DNA of 64,000 nucleotides from a virus: the IMG/VR virus record IMGVR_UViG_3300017605_000087, positions 23,173-87,172 of that record. The stretch is one strand, 5' to 3'. The first letter of the stretch is position 1. Each line of letters begins with the position of its first letter. A program made the position numbers and the translations under genes. Shown here piece by piece: positions 1 to 9,406 of this stretch. The notes under the pieces are model-generated. The model saw nothing but the letters and a program-made list of their open reading frames with translations, was not told the DNA's origin and did not search any database.

Positions 1-3000
1 TTAGTTTTTACATTCATGTAAACACTATCAGTTCTATGCTCATTAAATGGTGCAGTAATTACTGCTAATTGCATTACATTACCATATTGACTAAATGTTA
101 CATCTACATTAGGATTACTATTAGCTTTATTAATATAATCTAATAAATAATCTATACTAGATACAAATTTATCTTTAGTTAATCTTTGAGTTATCCATCC
201 TTTTTTATTAGTAATATTTAAAGGTACTTGATTGTAATATTTTCTAATATTACTTTCTTTTTCTAACTCAAATTTAATAGCTTTATCAAGATTATTAGTA
301 GTAATACCTAAATCTTTATATAATTTAGTTAACTGTTTTGATATAATATCAGTATCTAAATTCCCTCCTTCATTAAGATATTTTACTAATGTATTCTTTT
401 CCTTTTCAATTCCGCTTATAACATCTGAAGTATAATATCCATTAGCTATTCTATTTTTTATCTTAGCTACAATATCATCTGCTTCTAATGTTTCATATAA
501 TGATTTTTTATTTCCGTAGTCAGGTTTTACTTCAAACTTATCTCTTAGTTTTTTATATAGTTGTACAACTACTGCTGGTCTTTGTTTATTAAATGAATGA
601 TACCAAGCATTAAGTAATTGTTCATTTTCTCTTACTCTATAAAATATATGATAATATGAAGGGTCTATATTTTCAGCCATAAATTTAATAGCATCTAACA
701 TCTCATACTTGTCATATTTTCCAAGCATGTTATTAGCTATTGTATTATAGGCTACATTAAAACTAATTGTTTCTCCTAATCCAGATAATGTATTAGTAGT
801 TGGTTTATATTTTAATAGTCCTTGTTCATCTACATACGATTGGTTTGCATCAGCTTTAGGTGTTGTAAGTATTAGTAATTTTATTTCAGCTAATACATTA
901 TCTTTAGAAGACATTTCCAATACGGCGGTATCATTCCAATTCTTTTCTAAATATTGTTCAGTAAATTGTTCTATTAACTCAGGACTTATATTGTACTCAT
1001 TAGTTATATACAACTTAGATTTCTCCCATATCTCACTATCATACTTACGTAAATTTTCTACATATCTATTGTATAAATCCGCTTGTTTTTCTCCTAGATT
1101 AGATATAAAATCGTTGTCATTAATTTTATTTCTAAGATGTTTTAATATAGCTATTCTTATTCCATCTATTCCCTTTCCTGAAACATTAGCATCTTCTAAT
1201 GCTTTTACATCTCCTAATGTAGATAAGAATAATCCTCCTGTAACATTTATTAAATGGTTCTCTTCTTCTCCCGTAAATCCTTCAGTTATAAAGAACTCAG
1301 AGGACTCTTGATCTTTCTTACTTTCTTTATCTCCAGTATTTCCTACTTCTTCATATAATTCTCCTTCTTCAGTTATACTATCGAACTCATCTCCAAAAGC
1401 ATCTCCAAGTTTTTTCTGAATATCAGTTTTATTACTGTGTGCTTTTAAATCAGTTATATTATTATTGAATTGTTCATTTAATATATCAGTTAATTCATCA
1501 AGTTTTGAACGTCCTGTTATTTGATTAAAAGTTTCTACAATTAATCTTTTCAATTTAGTCCATAAACTTTCAGGTTGATTATTTTCACCTTTAACTTTAA
1601 TAGAATCTAAGAAAGCACCAAATACGGGTTGAGTTAATCCATAAGTTACTATCTCTTCTACTTTACCTGAATCAACTAATTCTATTACTCTATTAATAAA
1701 AATAATAGCATTTCTTAATTCATTTTGTTGATTATTATTAAGTGCATCAGGTGTTGCATTAAATATATATAATGATAATCCTATTCTTTGTTCTTGTGTA
1801 ATTTTTCTTTTTCCTTTTTCTTCATCAAACTTAATAGTTGCCCAAAAACCTTTTAACTTAGTTTCAAATTGTTTTCTTTGTTCATCATTTTTAAGTCCAT
1901 TAGCTATTACTCCATGTACTAATTCATGGTTAAACGTACCTAACCTATTAGAACTTGACAAACCTCTTATTGCTTGTGTAAAATATACTTTATTTTCTTT
2001 ACGTGTATAAGCTCCTTTTACATTATTTCCTATTTCATCTTTAAAAGTAGGTCTTAATTTTTGTTCAATTTCTATATTTGCTTTTATAGCTTCTTCATAT
2101 AGAAAATTATATTTTTCAATTACTGGTAATAATGTATCAGCACTATCTTTTGTGATTAAACTTTTAGCAAATTTAACCATCTCATTATCTGTTTCTTCTC
2201 CTGCTACTCTTTCTTGTGATAATTCATCAGATGGAGTTTCAAATTCAGGTTTAATATTAATAATTAAAGGGAATCCTACAAAATCTTTACTTCTATTGTT
2301 AGTTAAATCATTTGTAAAATTACTTATTTTATTTCCCTGTCCATCTAATACTTTTCCAATGTTTGTTATAAGTCCACCAGTTTGTATAATATAGTGTTTA
2401 TAACTATCATATTCAATTCCACTTACAGTATCATAATAAGGGCCATCTAGTTTTAACCAGAAATAATCTACGTTTCTTTCCAACCCTGTAAATAATCTAC
2501 TCAAAAGTTTTCTTACTTCATCTTCTCCTTCTTTATTAGAGTTTACAACTTTTCCATCGTAATCAACATTGATACCACCACCTTCTGTAAAGAATATCTT
2601 TACAAGTTTTCCATCATGTTTAAATTGTACTCTATTATCTACTGTTTTTTCTTCCTCACCAAACTTAACTTTCTTTTTAGCTCCAACTAAAATTTTAAAT
2701 CTACCATCATCTTGTGTATCTTCATCAGGATAAGTTTCACTTACAATAGTAATACTTTCTATCTCATGTTTTAATTGAGTTAACTCAGCATTGTCTAATC
2801 TTATTCCTGATTGTTGTAGAATAGGTCTTAGTTGGAATATATAATCAGCTAATTTATCAGACAATTTTTTCTGATATGCTTTAGCTTCTTTTAATGTATC
2901 TGATAATTCTCCTTGCTCTAAACTTGGACTAATAGTTAATCCAATATTAGTTCTTATTAATGGAATACCAATTCTTTGTTCTCCAGATTTTAATACAACA

Positions 3001-6000
3001 TATTCTCTACCAGCGGCAAATTCTTTTCCTTTTAGATTAGTTACCTCAAACTCAGGTATTCCAGTTTTAATTGGAGCTAATGTTGTTTTATCATTTTTTC
3101 TAGTTGTAAATATATCAAAGTCGTAATCATCTTCATTATTACCTATGCTTTCATTTACAGCTTTATATATAAGTTTTCCTTTATCATCTCTTGATGTAAC
3201 AACTGCTCCACTAGTTAAATGTGCAATTTTAGCTTTAACAACTATACTCTTATCGGTTCCAATTACATTTCTTATTCTCCTTAGAGTTGTTAAATCTCTG
3301 TTCATTTTGTCATTCCAATTACCTAAGTTCTCAACAAGTTCTTGTTCATTAGGTACACCAGATTTAAAGAAATTATTACCAAAGAATAGTATATTAACTA
3401 AGTGGTCTAATCTTGTTGAAAAATTCTTTTTGACATCAACTTTAGCTTCACCTTTATTTTTTAATACATCTATTAATTCATCATTTTCTTTTAATCTATT
3501 TAACGCATTTAATCTTTCAACTCCTGTTAATGTTCTATATTCTAATATATCATTATATAAAGGATTAACAAAATCGGATATTGAATTGAATCTTTTAATA
3601 CGTTCTACTAGAGCTTCTTCACTTTCTAAATATTTAGAAGCGTTAGCATACGATATAGTATAGTTTATCCCAGGAACATTAATCATTAATGGAACATTGT
3701 TTGCATCATCAGCAAATTTGTTATATAATGGATTAGATTGATCTATTGATATAGATACTTCTGTTCCTACTTTTAATTTATTAAGAATATAATCTATAAC
3801 TCTAGCTCTTTCTTCATCATCAATAATTATATTTCCATCTACTCTTTTCTTATTAATTGGGTCTTTAATAGATTTCTTTTTAGTAGGATCATTTTTATAC
3901 ACAAAAGGAGATGTAAATACATTTAATAATCCTTTACCTCCTTGTTGTCTTATAGATTCACTAATAAAATCCGTATCAAATTGTATATTATCAGTTTCAT
4001 TATTTAACTCATCAAATAAAGATGTTCCGCCCAGTTCTTTTTGCTTTGCTTCCAGATAATTCTGGAAGTTTAAAAATTCATCTTTATCTAATCCTAATTC
4101 TATTATATCATTTTTTATAGTAGCTAGTTCTGTTTCAATAAATTTTAATGTTCCTTCTACATTATTAGCTGCTATTAATTGGTCTATTTTATCTTTCTTT
4201 AAATTTTCACTCATGCCAAATTCTTTAACATTGAATTTACCATCAGTATAATCTGTTTCGTCTGTCGTACTTTCATCAGCAACTTCTTTCTCTATCTCTC
4301 CAGTATCTTGAATTATTTTATTAATAGTTCCAGTTTTACCAGTAAATATTGCTGTTTCTCTTTCACTTAAAGGTTGTTTCTTAATTATTTTGTTAGCTAT
4401 CGAATTTAAGATTGATTCATCAGCTATATTATTATCAATATAATCTTTGAATTGTTCATCAGTGATAGGTTCAGTAGGTTTACTTCTTTCTATTTGTTCT
4501 TTCTGTACATTTAAACCTCTTTTCTTTTTCTGTATATCAATATCAGATTTAGATACTTTAAATCCTAAAGCATCTACTTCTTTTTGTAATTCGTCTAATT
4601 GAGTATTATAATCTCCTTCAACAGTAATAGCAGCTAATTTATCTTTAAGAACTTGTAATTGTTCTTTGTTAGCTTCTATAAATGCTTGTTTTAATTCTGT
4701 TTCTACTTTCTTAACTTCTTTAGGAGAAGTATCAACAGCTACTTTTTCTACTAGATACTCACTTGCTCCATCATAATAGATTTTATCTAGTGTATGTCCT
4801 ACTATATCAGGATTCAATCCTTTTAATAAAAGATCATTTATACTAGCTTTATCTAATATATCTGCTAGTTCATTAGCTCTCTTAGTATAAGATTCTATTA
4901 CACCATTTAATATTTTCTTTGTAGTAGGATTTTGATTAGATAATTCTTCTGTCATTAAATTAATAGATGTAGTAAGGGCATGTAGTTCTAGTATTCCATC
5001 TACATTTACTCCATCTTGTATTAATTTATTATAATGAATATCTTCTGCTTTTAATTTAGCAAGTTTTCCAGCTATTACATTAGATTTACTTTTAATAGTT
5101 TTTGAAGCAACATCATCTTTAATAGCTGAATTTAATATAACTTGTTTAATAGCTTGATTAACAGGAGTTGTAAATAATCTATTAGCATATTTATTATAGG
5201 CTGATTCTACATCTTTCCCTATTTCAAAAGCACGTTTAGAAAATATTACTGCTTCCTCTGGACTTAATTTATACTCATTCTCTAATTGTTTAATAAATTC
5301 AGGATGTGCAAAGTATTGTTTTAATAAATCTGAGTTACCATATTGAGCAGCATTAATCCACATATCAGTTAATGCTTTTTCTTTAATATCAGTGATTAAT
5401 TCATTTTTAGTTTTTTCAATTGTTGCTTCATCTCCTGTAATTTCTTCTCCAGTATAAGGATTAACTCCATTTTTTATTTGATTTAATAAACCAAATGCGC
5501 CCTGTAATTTAACAGTACGGCTTTTAATCTCTGTTATTCTTTCTCTATCAAAAGCATTTCTATCAACACCTTTGAATTTATCCATAGCCCATCCAGTAGC
5601 TCCAGCTACTTTAGTAAATACTGCTCCTCCTCCAACTCCCCAAAATGCTGCTTCCCAAGCGTGTGGGTCAGATATATATTTTTCTAATCTACTTCCAAAT
5701 GATGGGTCGTATGCTTTTTTTAATAGATATTTACCATAATTATTTCCTTCTTTATTTCCAGCATAGTTTATAAATTCTTCTGCTCCTTCACTTAATTCAA
5801 ATTTAAAACTACTTCTCATATCTTTGAAATATAGTCCAAGTTTACTAGGTAAACTTTTTTCAACTACATCTCCAAGTATTTCTTTTTGAGCTAAATTTAC
5901 TGTTGTTTTTTCTCCTAATCCACCAATTAGTTTATTTCTTCCTGCTTTAATTATACTTCCAGGTTTGAATCCAAATAATAAACGAGATTGTAAAACATCA

Positions 6001-6962
6001 AATACAATATTTACCGAATTAATATCATAACTTCTCCAAGCAGCTTTACTTCCAATACTATCAGCAAGTTGTTGTTTACTCATCAATTTTTCGTCCTCAT
6101 CTAATCCAGCATTGTTTTGTTTCCATGTTTCAAAATCACCATCACTCATTGGATTAAATAATTCCAATGCTTCATTTCTAGTTTCTAATAAAGTTTGATT
6201 AGCTTCTCTAAAGTTTTCAGCATGTCGCATACCAACTGCTGTACTAAATATATTAGTCCAATATTTTCCTTTTTCTCCTAACATTGGAATTTTAGCTCCA
6301 AGTTTGGTTAGCATAGTTCCTTTACCAGCAACATTTGCTAACTTAGATATTTTATTTACATATCCTAAAAATTTTCCAGTATATCCTACTGCTTTAGCAG
6401 TTCCTAATCCAGGTATCAATAAAGATAACGAACTTGCAACACTAACTCCATTATCAGCCCACCACGCATAATCTCTTACATCAAATGCTTTGTTAGGATT
6501 TTCTCTATATATAGGCATTTGTTCTTTACTCCATTCAGTAATATTGTTTCCAATATCTGTTAAAGCATTACTAAATTCATGTGGGTTTCCAGTATTTCTT
6601 TCAATTATTGCTTCTGGTATATCTAAAATAGCTCCGACTCCTGCAATAGTTTGTCCTACAATTTCTCCTAGAACAGCTTGTCCTAACATATTACCAGTTT
6701 GTGATAACCAAGATTGATTTTTAGCTTTTAAATAATCATCTAATGTTCCTAATCCAGCGGTATTTTTATCTAATGATAAATAAGGATGCTCTCCAAATAT
6801 AGGAGCATTTGCTAGTTTAGAAAATTGTTGGTAATCGGAAGGCTGCAAATTTCCAGCTAATGTAGAAATCCCTGACGGTTTATCAGTTAAGTTTTTTGCA
6901 GCATCTAAATTGATACCATTAGAACCTTTATTTGGTTCATTGGAACTTGGTAATATAATCAT
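1..6962 (-). CDS. Giant virion/cargo-type protein with zincin motif, C-terminus outside window
   Basis: The frame is open from an ATG at 6962 to the left edge, at least 2,320 codons, so the C-terminus is missing. Seen by translation: a Gly/Ala-rich hydrophobic stretch near residues 165-235, long charged helical regions with many Lys and Glu, a metalloprotease-type HELVH at residues 1679-1683, and an acidic DYDFD at 1279-1283. It follows two other large proteins downstream of the muzzle gene, the place where crAss-like phages encode ejected cargo proteins and the giant virion RNA polymerase. HExxH is the zinc and catalytic signature of zincins. I infer a virion-packaged, ejected multidomain protein that may cut a host or phage protein. 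I cannot show an RNA polymerase domain; that could lie in this protein or in the next gene to the left. Confidence 0.75.
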   Translation of the reverse strand, partial: MIILPSSNEPNKGSNGINLDAAKNLTDKPSGISTLAGNLQPSDYQQFSKLANAPIFGEHPYLSLDKNTAGLGTLDDYLKAKNQSWLSQTGNMLGQAVLGEIVGQTIAGVGAILDIPEAIIERNTGNPHEFSNALTDIGNNITEWSKEQMPIYRENPNKAFDVRDYAWWADNGVSVASSLSLLIPGLGTAKAVGYTGKFLGYVNKISKLANVAGKGTMLTKLGAKIPMLGEKGKYWTNIFSTAVGMRHAENFREANQTLLETRNEALELFNPMSDGDFETWKQNNAGLDEDEKLMSKQQLADSIGSKAAWRSYDINSVNIVFDVLQSRLLFGFKPGSIIKAGRNKLIGGLGEKTTVNLAQKEILGDVVEKSLPSKLGLYFKDMRSSFKFELSEGAEEFINYAGNKEGNNYGKYLLKKAYDPSFGSRLEKYISDPHAWEAAFWGVGGGAVFTKVAGATGWAMDKFKGVDRNAFDRERITEIKSRTVKLQGAFGLLNQIKNGVNPYTGEEITGDEATIEKTKNELITDIKEKALTDMWINAAQYGNSDLLKQYFAHPEFIKQLENEYKLSPEEAVIFSKRAFEIGKDVESAYNKYANRLFTTPVNQAIKQVILNSAIKDDVASKTIKSKSNVIAGKLAKLKAEDIHYNKLIQDGVNVDGILELHALTTSINLMTEELSNQNPTTKKILNGVIESYTKRANELADILDKASINDLLLKGLNPDIVGHTLDKIYYDGASEYLVEKVAVDTSPKEVKKVETELKQAFIEANKEQLQVLKDKLAAITVEGDYNTQLDELQKEVDALGFKVSKSDIDIQKKKRGLNVQKEQIERSKPTEPITDEQFKDYIDNNIADESILNSIANKIIKKQPLSERETAIFTGKTGTINKIIQDTGEIEKEVADESTTDETDYTDGKFNVKEFGMSENLKKDKIDQLIAANNVEGTLKFIETELATIKNDIIELGLDKDEFLNFQNYLEAKQKELGGTSLFDELNNETDNIQFDTDFISESIRQQGGKGLLNVFTSPFVYKNDPTKKKSIKDPINKKRVDGNIIIDDEERARVIDYILNKLKVGTEVSISIDQSNPLYNKFADDANNVPLMINVPGINYTISYANASKYLESEEALVERIKRFNSISDFVNPLYNDILEYRTLTGVERLNALNRLKENDELIDVLKNKGEAKVDVKKNFSTRLDHLVNILFFGNNFFKSGVPNEQELVENLGNWNDKMNRDLTTLRRIRNVIGTDKSIVVKAKIAHLTSGAVVTSRDDKGKLIYKAVNESIGNNEDDYDFDIFTTRKNDKTTLAPIKTGIPEFEVTNLKGKEFAAGREYVVLKSGEQRIGIPLIRTNIGLTISPSLEQGELSDTLKEAKAYQKKLSDKLADYIFQLRPILQQSGIRLDNAELTQLKHEIESITIVSETYPDEDTQDDGRFKILVGAKKKVKFGEEEKTVDNRVQFKHDGKLVKIFFTEGGGINVDYDGKVVNSNKEGEDEVRKLLSRLFTGLERNVDYFWLKLDGPYYDTVSGIEYDSYKHYIIQTGGLITNIGKVLDGQGNKISNFTNDLTNNRSKDFVGFPLIINIKPEFETPSDELSQERVAGEETDNEMVKFAKSLITKDSADTLLPVIEKYNFLYEEAIKANIEIEQKLRPTFKDEIGNNVKGAYTRKENKVYFTQAIRGLSSSNRLGTFNHELVHGVIANGLKNDEQRKQFETKLKGFWATIKFDEEKGKRKITQEQRIGLSLYIFNATPDALNNNQQNELRNAIIFINRVIELVDSGKVEEIVTYGLTQPVFGAFLDSIKVKGENNQPESLWTKLKRLIVETFNQITGRSKLDELTDILNEQFNNNITDLKAHSNKTDIQKKLGDAFGDEFDSITEEGELYEEVGNTGDKESKKDQESSEFFITEGFTGEEENHLINVTGGLFLSTLGDVKALEDANVSGKGIDGIRIAILKHLRNKINDNDFISNLGEKQADLYNRYVENLRKYDSEIWEKSKLYITNEYNISPELIEQFTEQYLEKNWNDTAVLEMSSKDNVLAEIKLLILTTPKADANQSYVDEQGLLKYKPTTNTLSGLGETISFNVAYNTIANNMLGKYDKYEMLDAIKFMAENIDPSYYHIFYRVRENEQLLNAWYHSFNKQRPAVVVQLYKKLRDKFEVKPDYGNKKSLYETLEADDIVAKIKNRIANGYYTSDVISGIEKEKNTLVKYLNEGGNLDTDIISKQLTKLYKDLGITTNNLDKAIKFELEKESNIRKYYNQVPLNITNKKGWITQRLTKDKFVSSIDYLLDYINKANSNPNVDVTFSQYGNVMQLAVITAPFNEHRTDSVYMNVKT

Positions 6963-6974
6963 AAATACTATTAA

Positions 6975-9404
6975 TTAAAATCCTATTGTTGTGTTACCTG
7001 AATATCTTACTCTCGGTTGACTATATACATTATATTGTCCACCTTGCTTAATAGTATTATAATTATTAGTGTTGGTTAAATTATTATTTACCCCACTATT
7101 TGTTTGATCTGTATTGTATTGCATGGTAGGAAGTTGTACACCTAATGTTCCACCTGCATTTGACATAACATTGTACATATCTATGCTGAACTTAGTTCCC
7201 ATTTCCCTCATTGCATTATCTGTCTGTTCTAATAATCCTAAGTATTGATCTCTTAATCCAGCATCTTGTGGATTGTTTACCCATGCTGTATGAGCTTGGT
7301 CTAACTGATTAGCTAGATAATCTAATACTTCACTATTTCTCATATTTACAGTTTGTCCATCTTTTACTACTGGTGTACTTACATTACCAATAGAATTTCT
7401 GGTTGTTTCCATTTCTTTTAAAATGGAAGTATGCCCTGTAATTATTGCATCATTTTGTAGGACATTATATACTTGTTTAGTATCTAGTCCATGTAGTTTT
7501 GTATCTCCTGCTGCTGTATTTACTTTTACAATATCAGTAACAGTAGGTGTATATTCTTTATATAAGTTTAATTCAACTGATTCAATTCCTGTTGGTTTTC
7601 CTTCTTTATCTAATCCTTTAACATTCTCACCAAATCTAAATATTTCTTGCCCAGTCATTTCATTAAAGGCTTTCATTTTATCTTTATCCCATCCAGCCTT
7701 CTTCATTTCATCATAAGTATATGTTGCATTATAATCCATTACAAACTTTCCATCTATTCCTTTATAAGCTCCTTGTATTCTACCTGTTCCAGTAGTTAAC
7801 TTATCCATAGTAGTAACGAAATTAGTCAATAAATTCTTTTGACTATCAGTTAACTTTGACTCCTTAAATGTTTTATATGTACTTCCTAATTGATTAGCAT
7901 CAACTCCATATTGTTTTGCTACTTTATCTATTTGTTCTTTAATCTCAGATTCAGTTGAATATTTATCAGGATATTGCCATGTATTACCATAAGTTAAATT
8001 AGTTCCAGTAATTACTGCTTTCTTTTCACTTAGTATATCTTTTAAAGCATTAATAGCGGGAAGATATTTTAAATCATCCTGTTTAATACCCATTTGTCCT
8101 AATAAACTATTATCTCCTAATTTAGCATACATTCCTGCTCCGTTAAGAGTTCCTTCATCACCAAGTAATGCTTTAGTCCATACTTCTTGATTTAATTGAG
8201 TATATGTTCCTGGTTCTATTGCAACTAAGTCCATATAAGGATTAGTATTATCTAATTCTTTCATACTCATTTCAAAACTTTGTTCCATCTTTAATTTAGA
8301 CATCCAATCTTGATATAAGTCAACCTTTTCTTTAGTATAATCCAACCATCTGGCTGCTGGATTAACTGCTTGTTTCATGTGTTCTTGGTCCCACATGTTA
8401 TTATATATACTTGTTAAAGCATCTTGATTTATATTTCCATTCTTATCAAATATGAAATCATTCATATAAGGGTCAGACACAAATACTTGTTTATTAGTTT
8501 TACTATTTAATTGATAGTTTCCTAATTTACCATCTTTAACAACTAATCCAAATCTGTCTGCAAATTGTTGTACATTAGGTTGTGTAAATACTAAATCACC
8601 ATTTGCATCTATTACTCCAAAATTTGCAAAATCATCTACTGATTTTTCCCATCTCATTCTATCTTGAAACTGAGGATTTTGTGCTATATATTGCATAGCC
8701 ATTTCATTAGCATCGTCTTCACTTATTTGTTCTGTTGTTCCAAATTTTAAATATCCACTTCCAGCTCTTGTTAATCCTATTGTTTGTAATGTATCAGCAT
8801 TTGCATCTTTAAGAAAATCTCTAGTAACCTTAGCCCAATCTTGTGCATCAGGTACGTGCATACTACTCCACATATTACTATACTTCCCTGTTACTGGGTC
8901 ATATTGTAATTGTTTATTATTCTTTAATGAGAACATTGTTTTCCAATTGTTCACATCTATTTCAGTTACTTTACCATCTTTCCTTCTAGTTTCTAAATCT
9001 CCTAAATCTTTATCATACATTGCTTTATCTTGTAAAGCTCCTTGTACCATTTTATCATTTGCAAAATCATAACTAGCTTGTTGTACTAACCAACTAGCAT
9101 CTTCCCATCTTCCACTTTCTCTAATTCCTTTTAATTTACCTTTTGCATTATCTAATGCACCACGTATAATAGGATTATTAACATCTCTAGTTGAGAGGTT
9201 ATTAATCATTGTTTCTAATTTGTCTTGTGCTAATCTTGTAGTTTTATATGTATCATCTAACTTCATGGCCGTCATATACATTTCCTGTATAGGCGCACCA
9301 GCATATTGTGGTACATAGTTGGCATAAGAATTATTGACTACATAAGGACTAGCCCCTTCATCAATATAAGTTTCTCCTCCAACGGGATACTTTTTAATCA
9401 ACAT
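6975..9404 (-). CDS. Large virion cargo-type protein (809 aa)
   Basis: Function is not recognised from motifs. The protein is mostly hydrophilic and predicted helical, with a Gln/Asn-rich C-terminal tail (about the last 50 residues). Residues 5-13 read KYPVGGETY, a motif that also occurs inside the neighbouring 923-residue protein. It starts 2 bp downstream of that gene's stop and is followed 12 bp later by the giant ORF, so the three are co-transcribed. Position directly after the muzzle gene is that of cargo proteins in crAss-like virions, which are packed in the tail and injected with the DNA. Cargo role is inference from order. Confidence 0.7.
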   Translation of the reverse strand: MLIKKYPVGGETYIDEGASPYVVNNSYANYVPQYAGAPIQEMYMTAMKLDDTYKTTRLAQDKLETMINNLSTRDVNNPIIRGALDNAKGKLKGIRESGRWEDASWLVQQASYDFANDKMVQGALQDKAMYDKDLGDLETRRKDGKVTEIDVNNWKTMFSLKNNKQLQYDPVTGKYSNMWSSMHVPDAQDWAKVTRDFLKDANADTLQTIGLTRAGSGYLKFGTTEQISEDDANEMAMQYIAQNPQFQDRMRWEKSVDDFANFGVIDANGDLVFTQPNVQQFADRFGLVVKDGKLGNYQLNSKTNKQVFVSDPYMNDFIFDKNGNINQDALTSIYNNMWDQEHMKQAVNPAARWLDYTKEKVDLYQDWMSKLKMEQSFEMSMKELDNTNPYMDLVAIEPGTYTQLNQEVWTKALLGDEGTLNGAGMYAKLGDNSLLGQMGIKQDDLKYLPAINALKDILSEKKAVITGTNLTYGNTWQYPDKYSTESEIKEQIDKVAKQYGVDANQLGSTYKTFKESKLTDSQKNLLTNFVTTMDKLTTGTGRIQGAYKGIDGKFVMDYNATYTYDEMKKAGWDKDKMKAFNEMTGQEIFRFGENVKGLDKEGKPTGIESVELNLYKEYTPTVTDIVKVNTAAGDTKLHGLDTKQVYNVLQNDAIITGHTSILKEMETTRNSIGNVSTPVVKDGQTVNMRNSEVLDYLANQLDQAHTAWVNNPQDAGLRDQYLGLLEQTDNAMREMGTKFSIDMYNVMSNAGGTLGVQLPTMQYNTDQTNSGVNNNLTNTNNYNTIKQGGQYNVYSQPRVRYSGNTTIGF

Positions 9405-9406
9405 GT

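Noticed and set aside
3114-3128. DYDFD in the giant ORF as an RNA polymerase catalytic motif
   Set aside because: The spacing DxDxD fits loosely, but the following residues (IFTTRK) and flanks do not look like the polymerase loop I know. It remains only a possibility.
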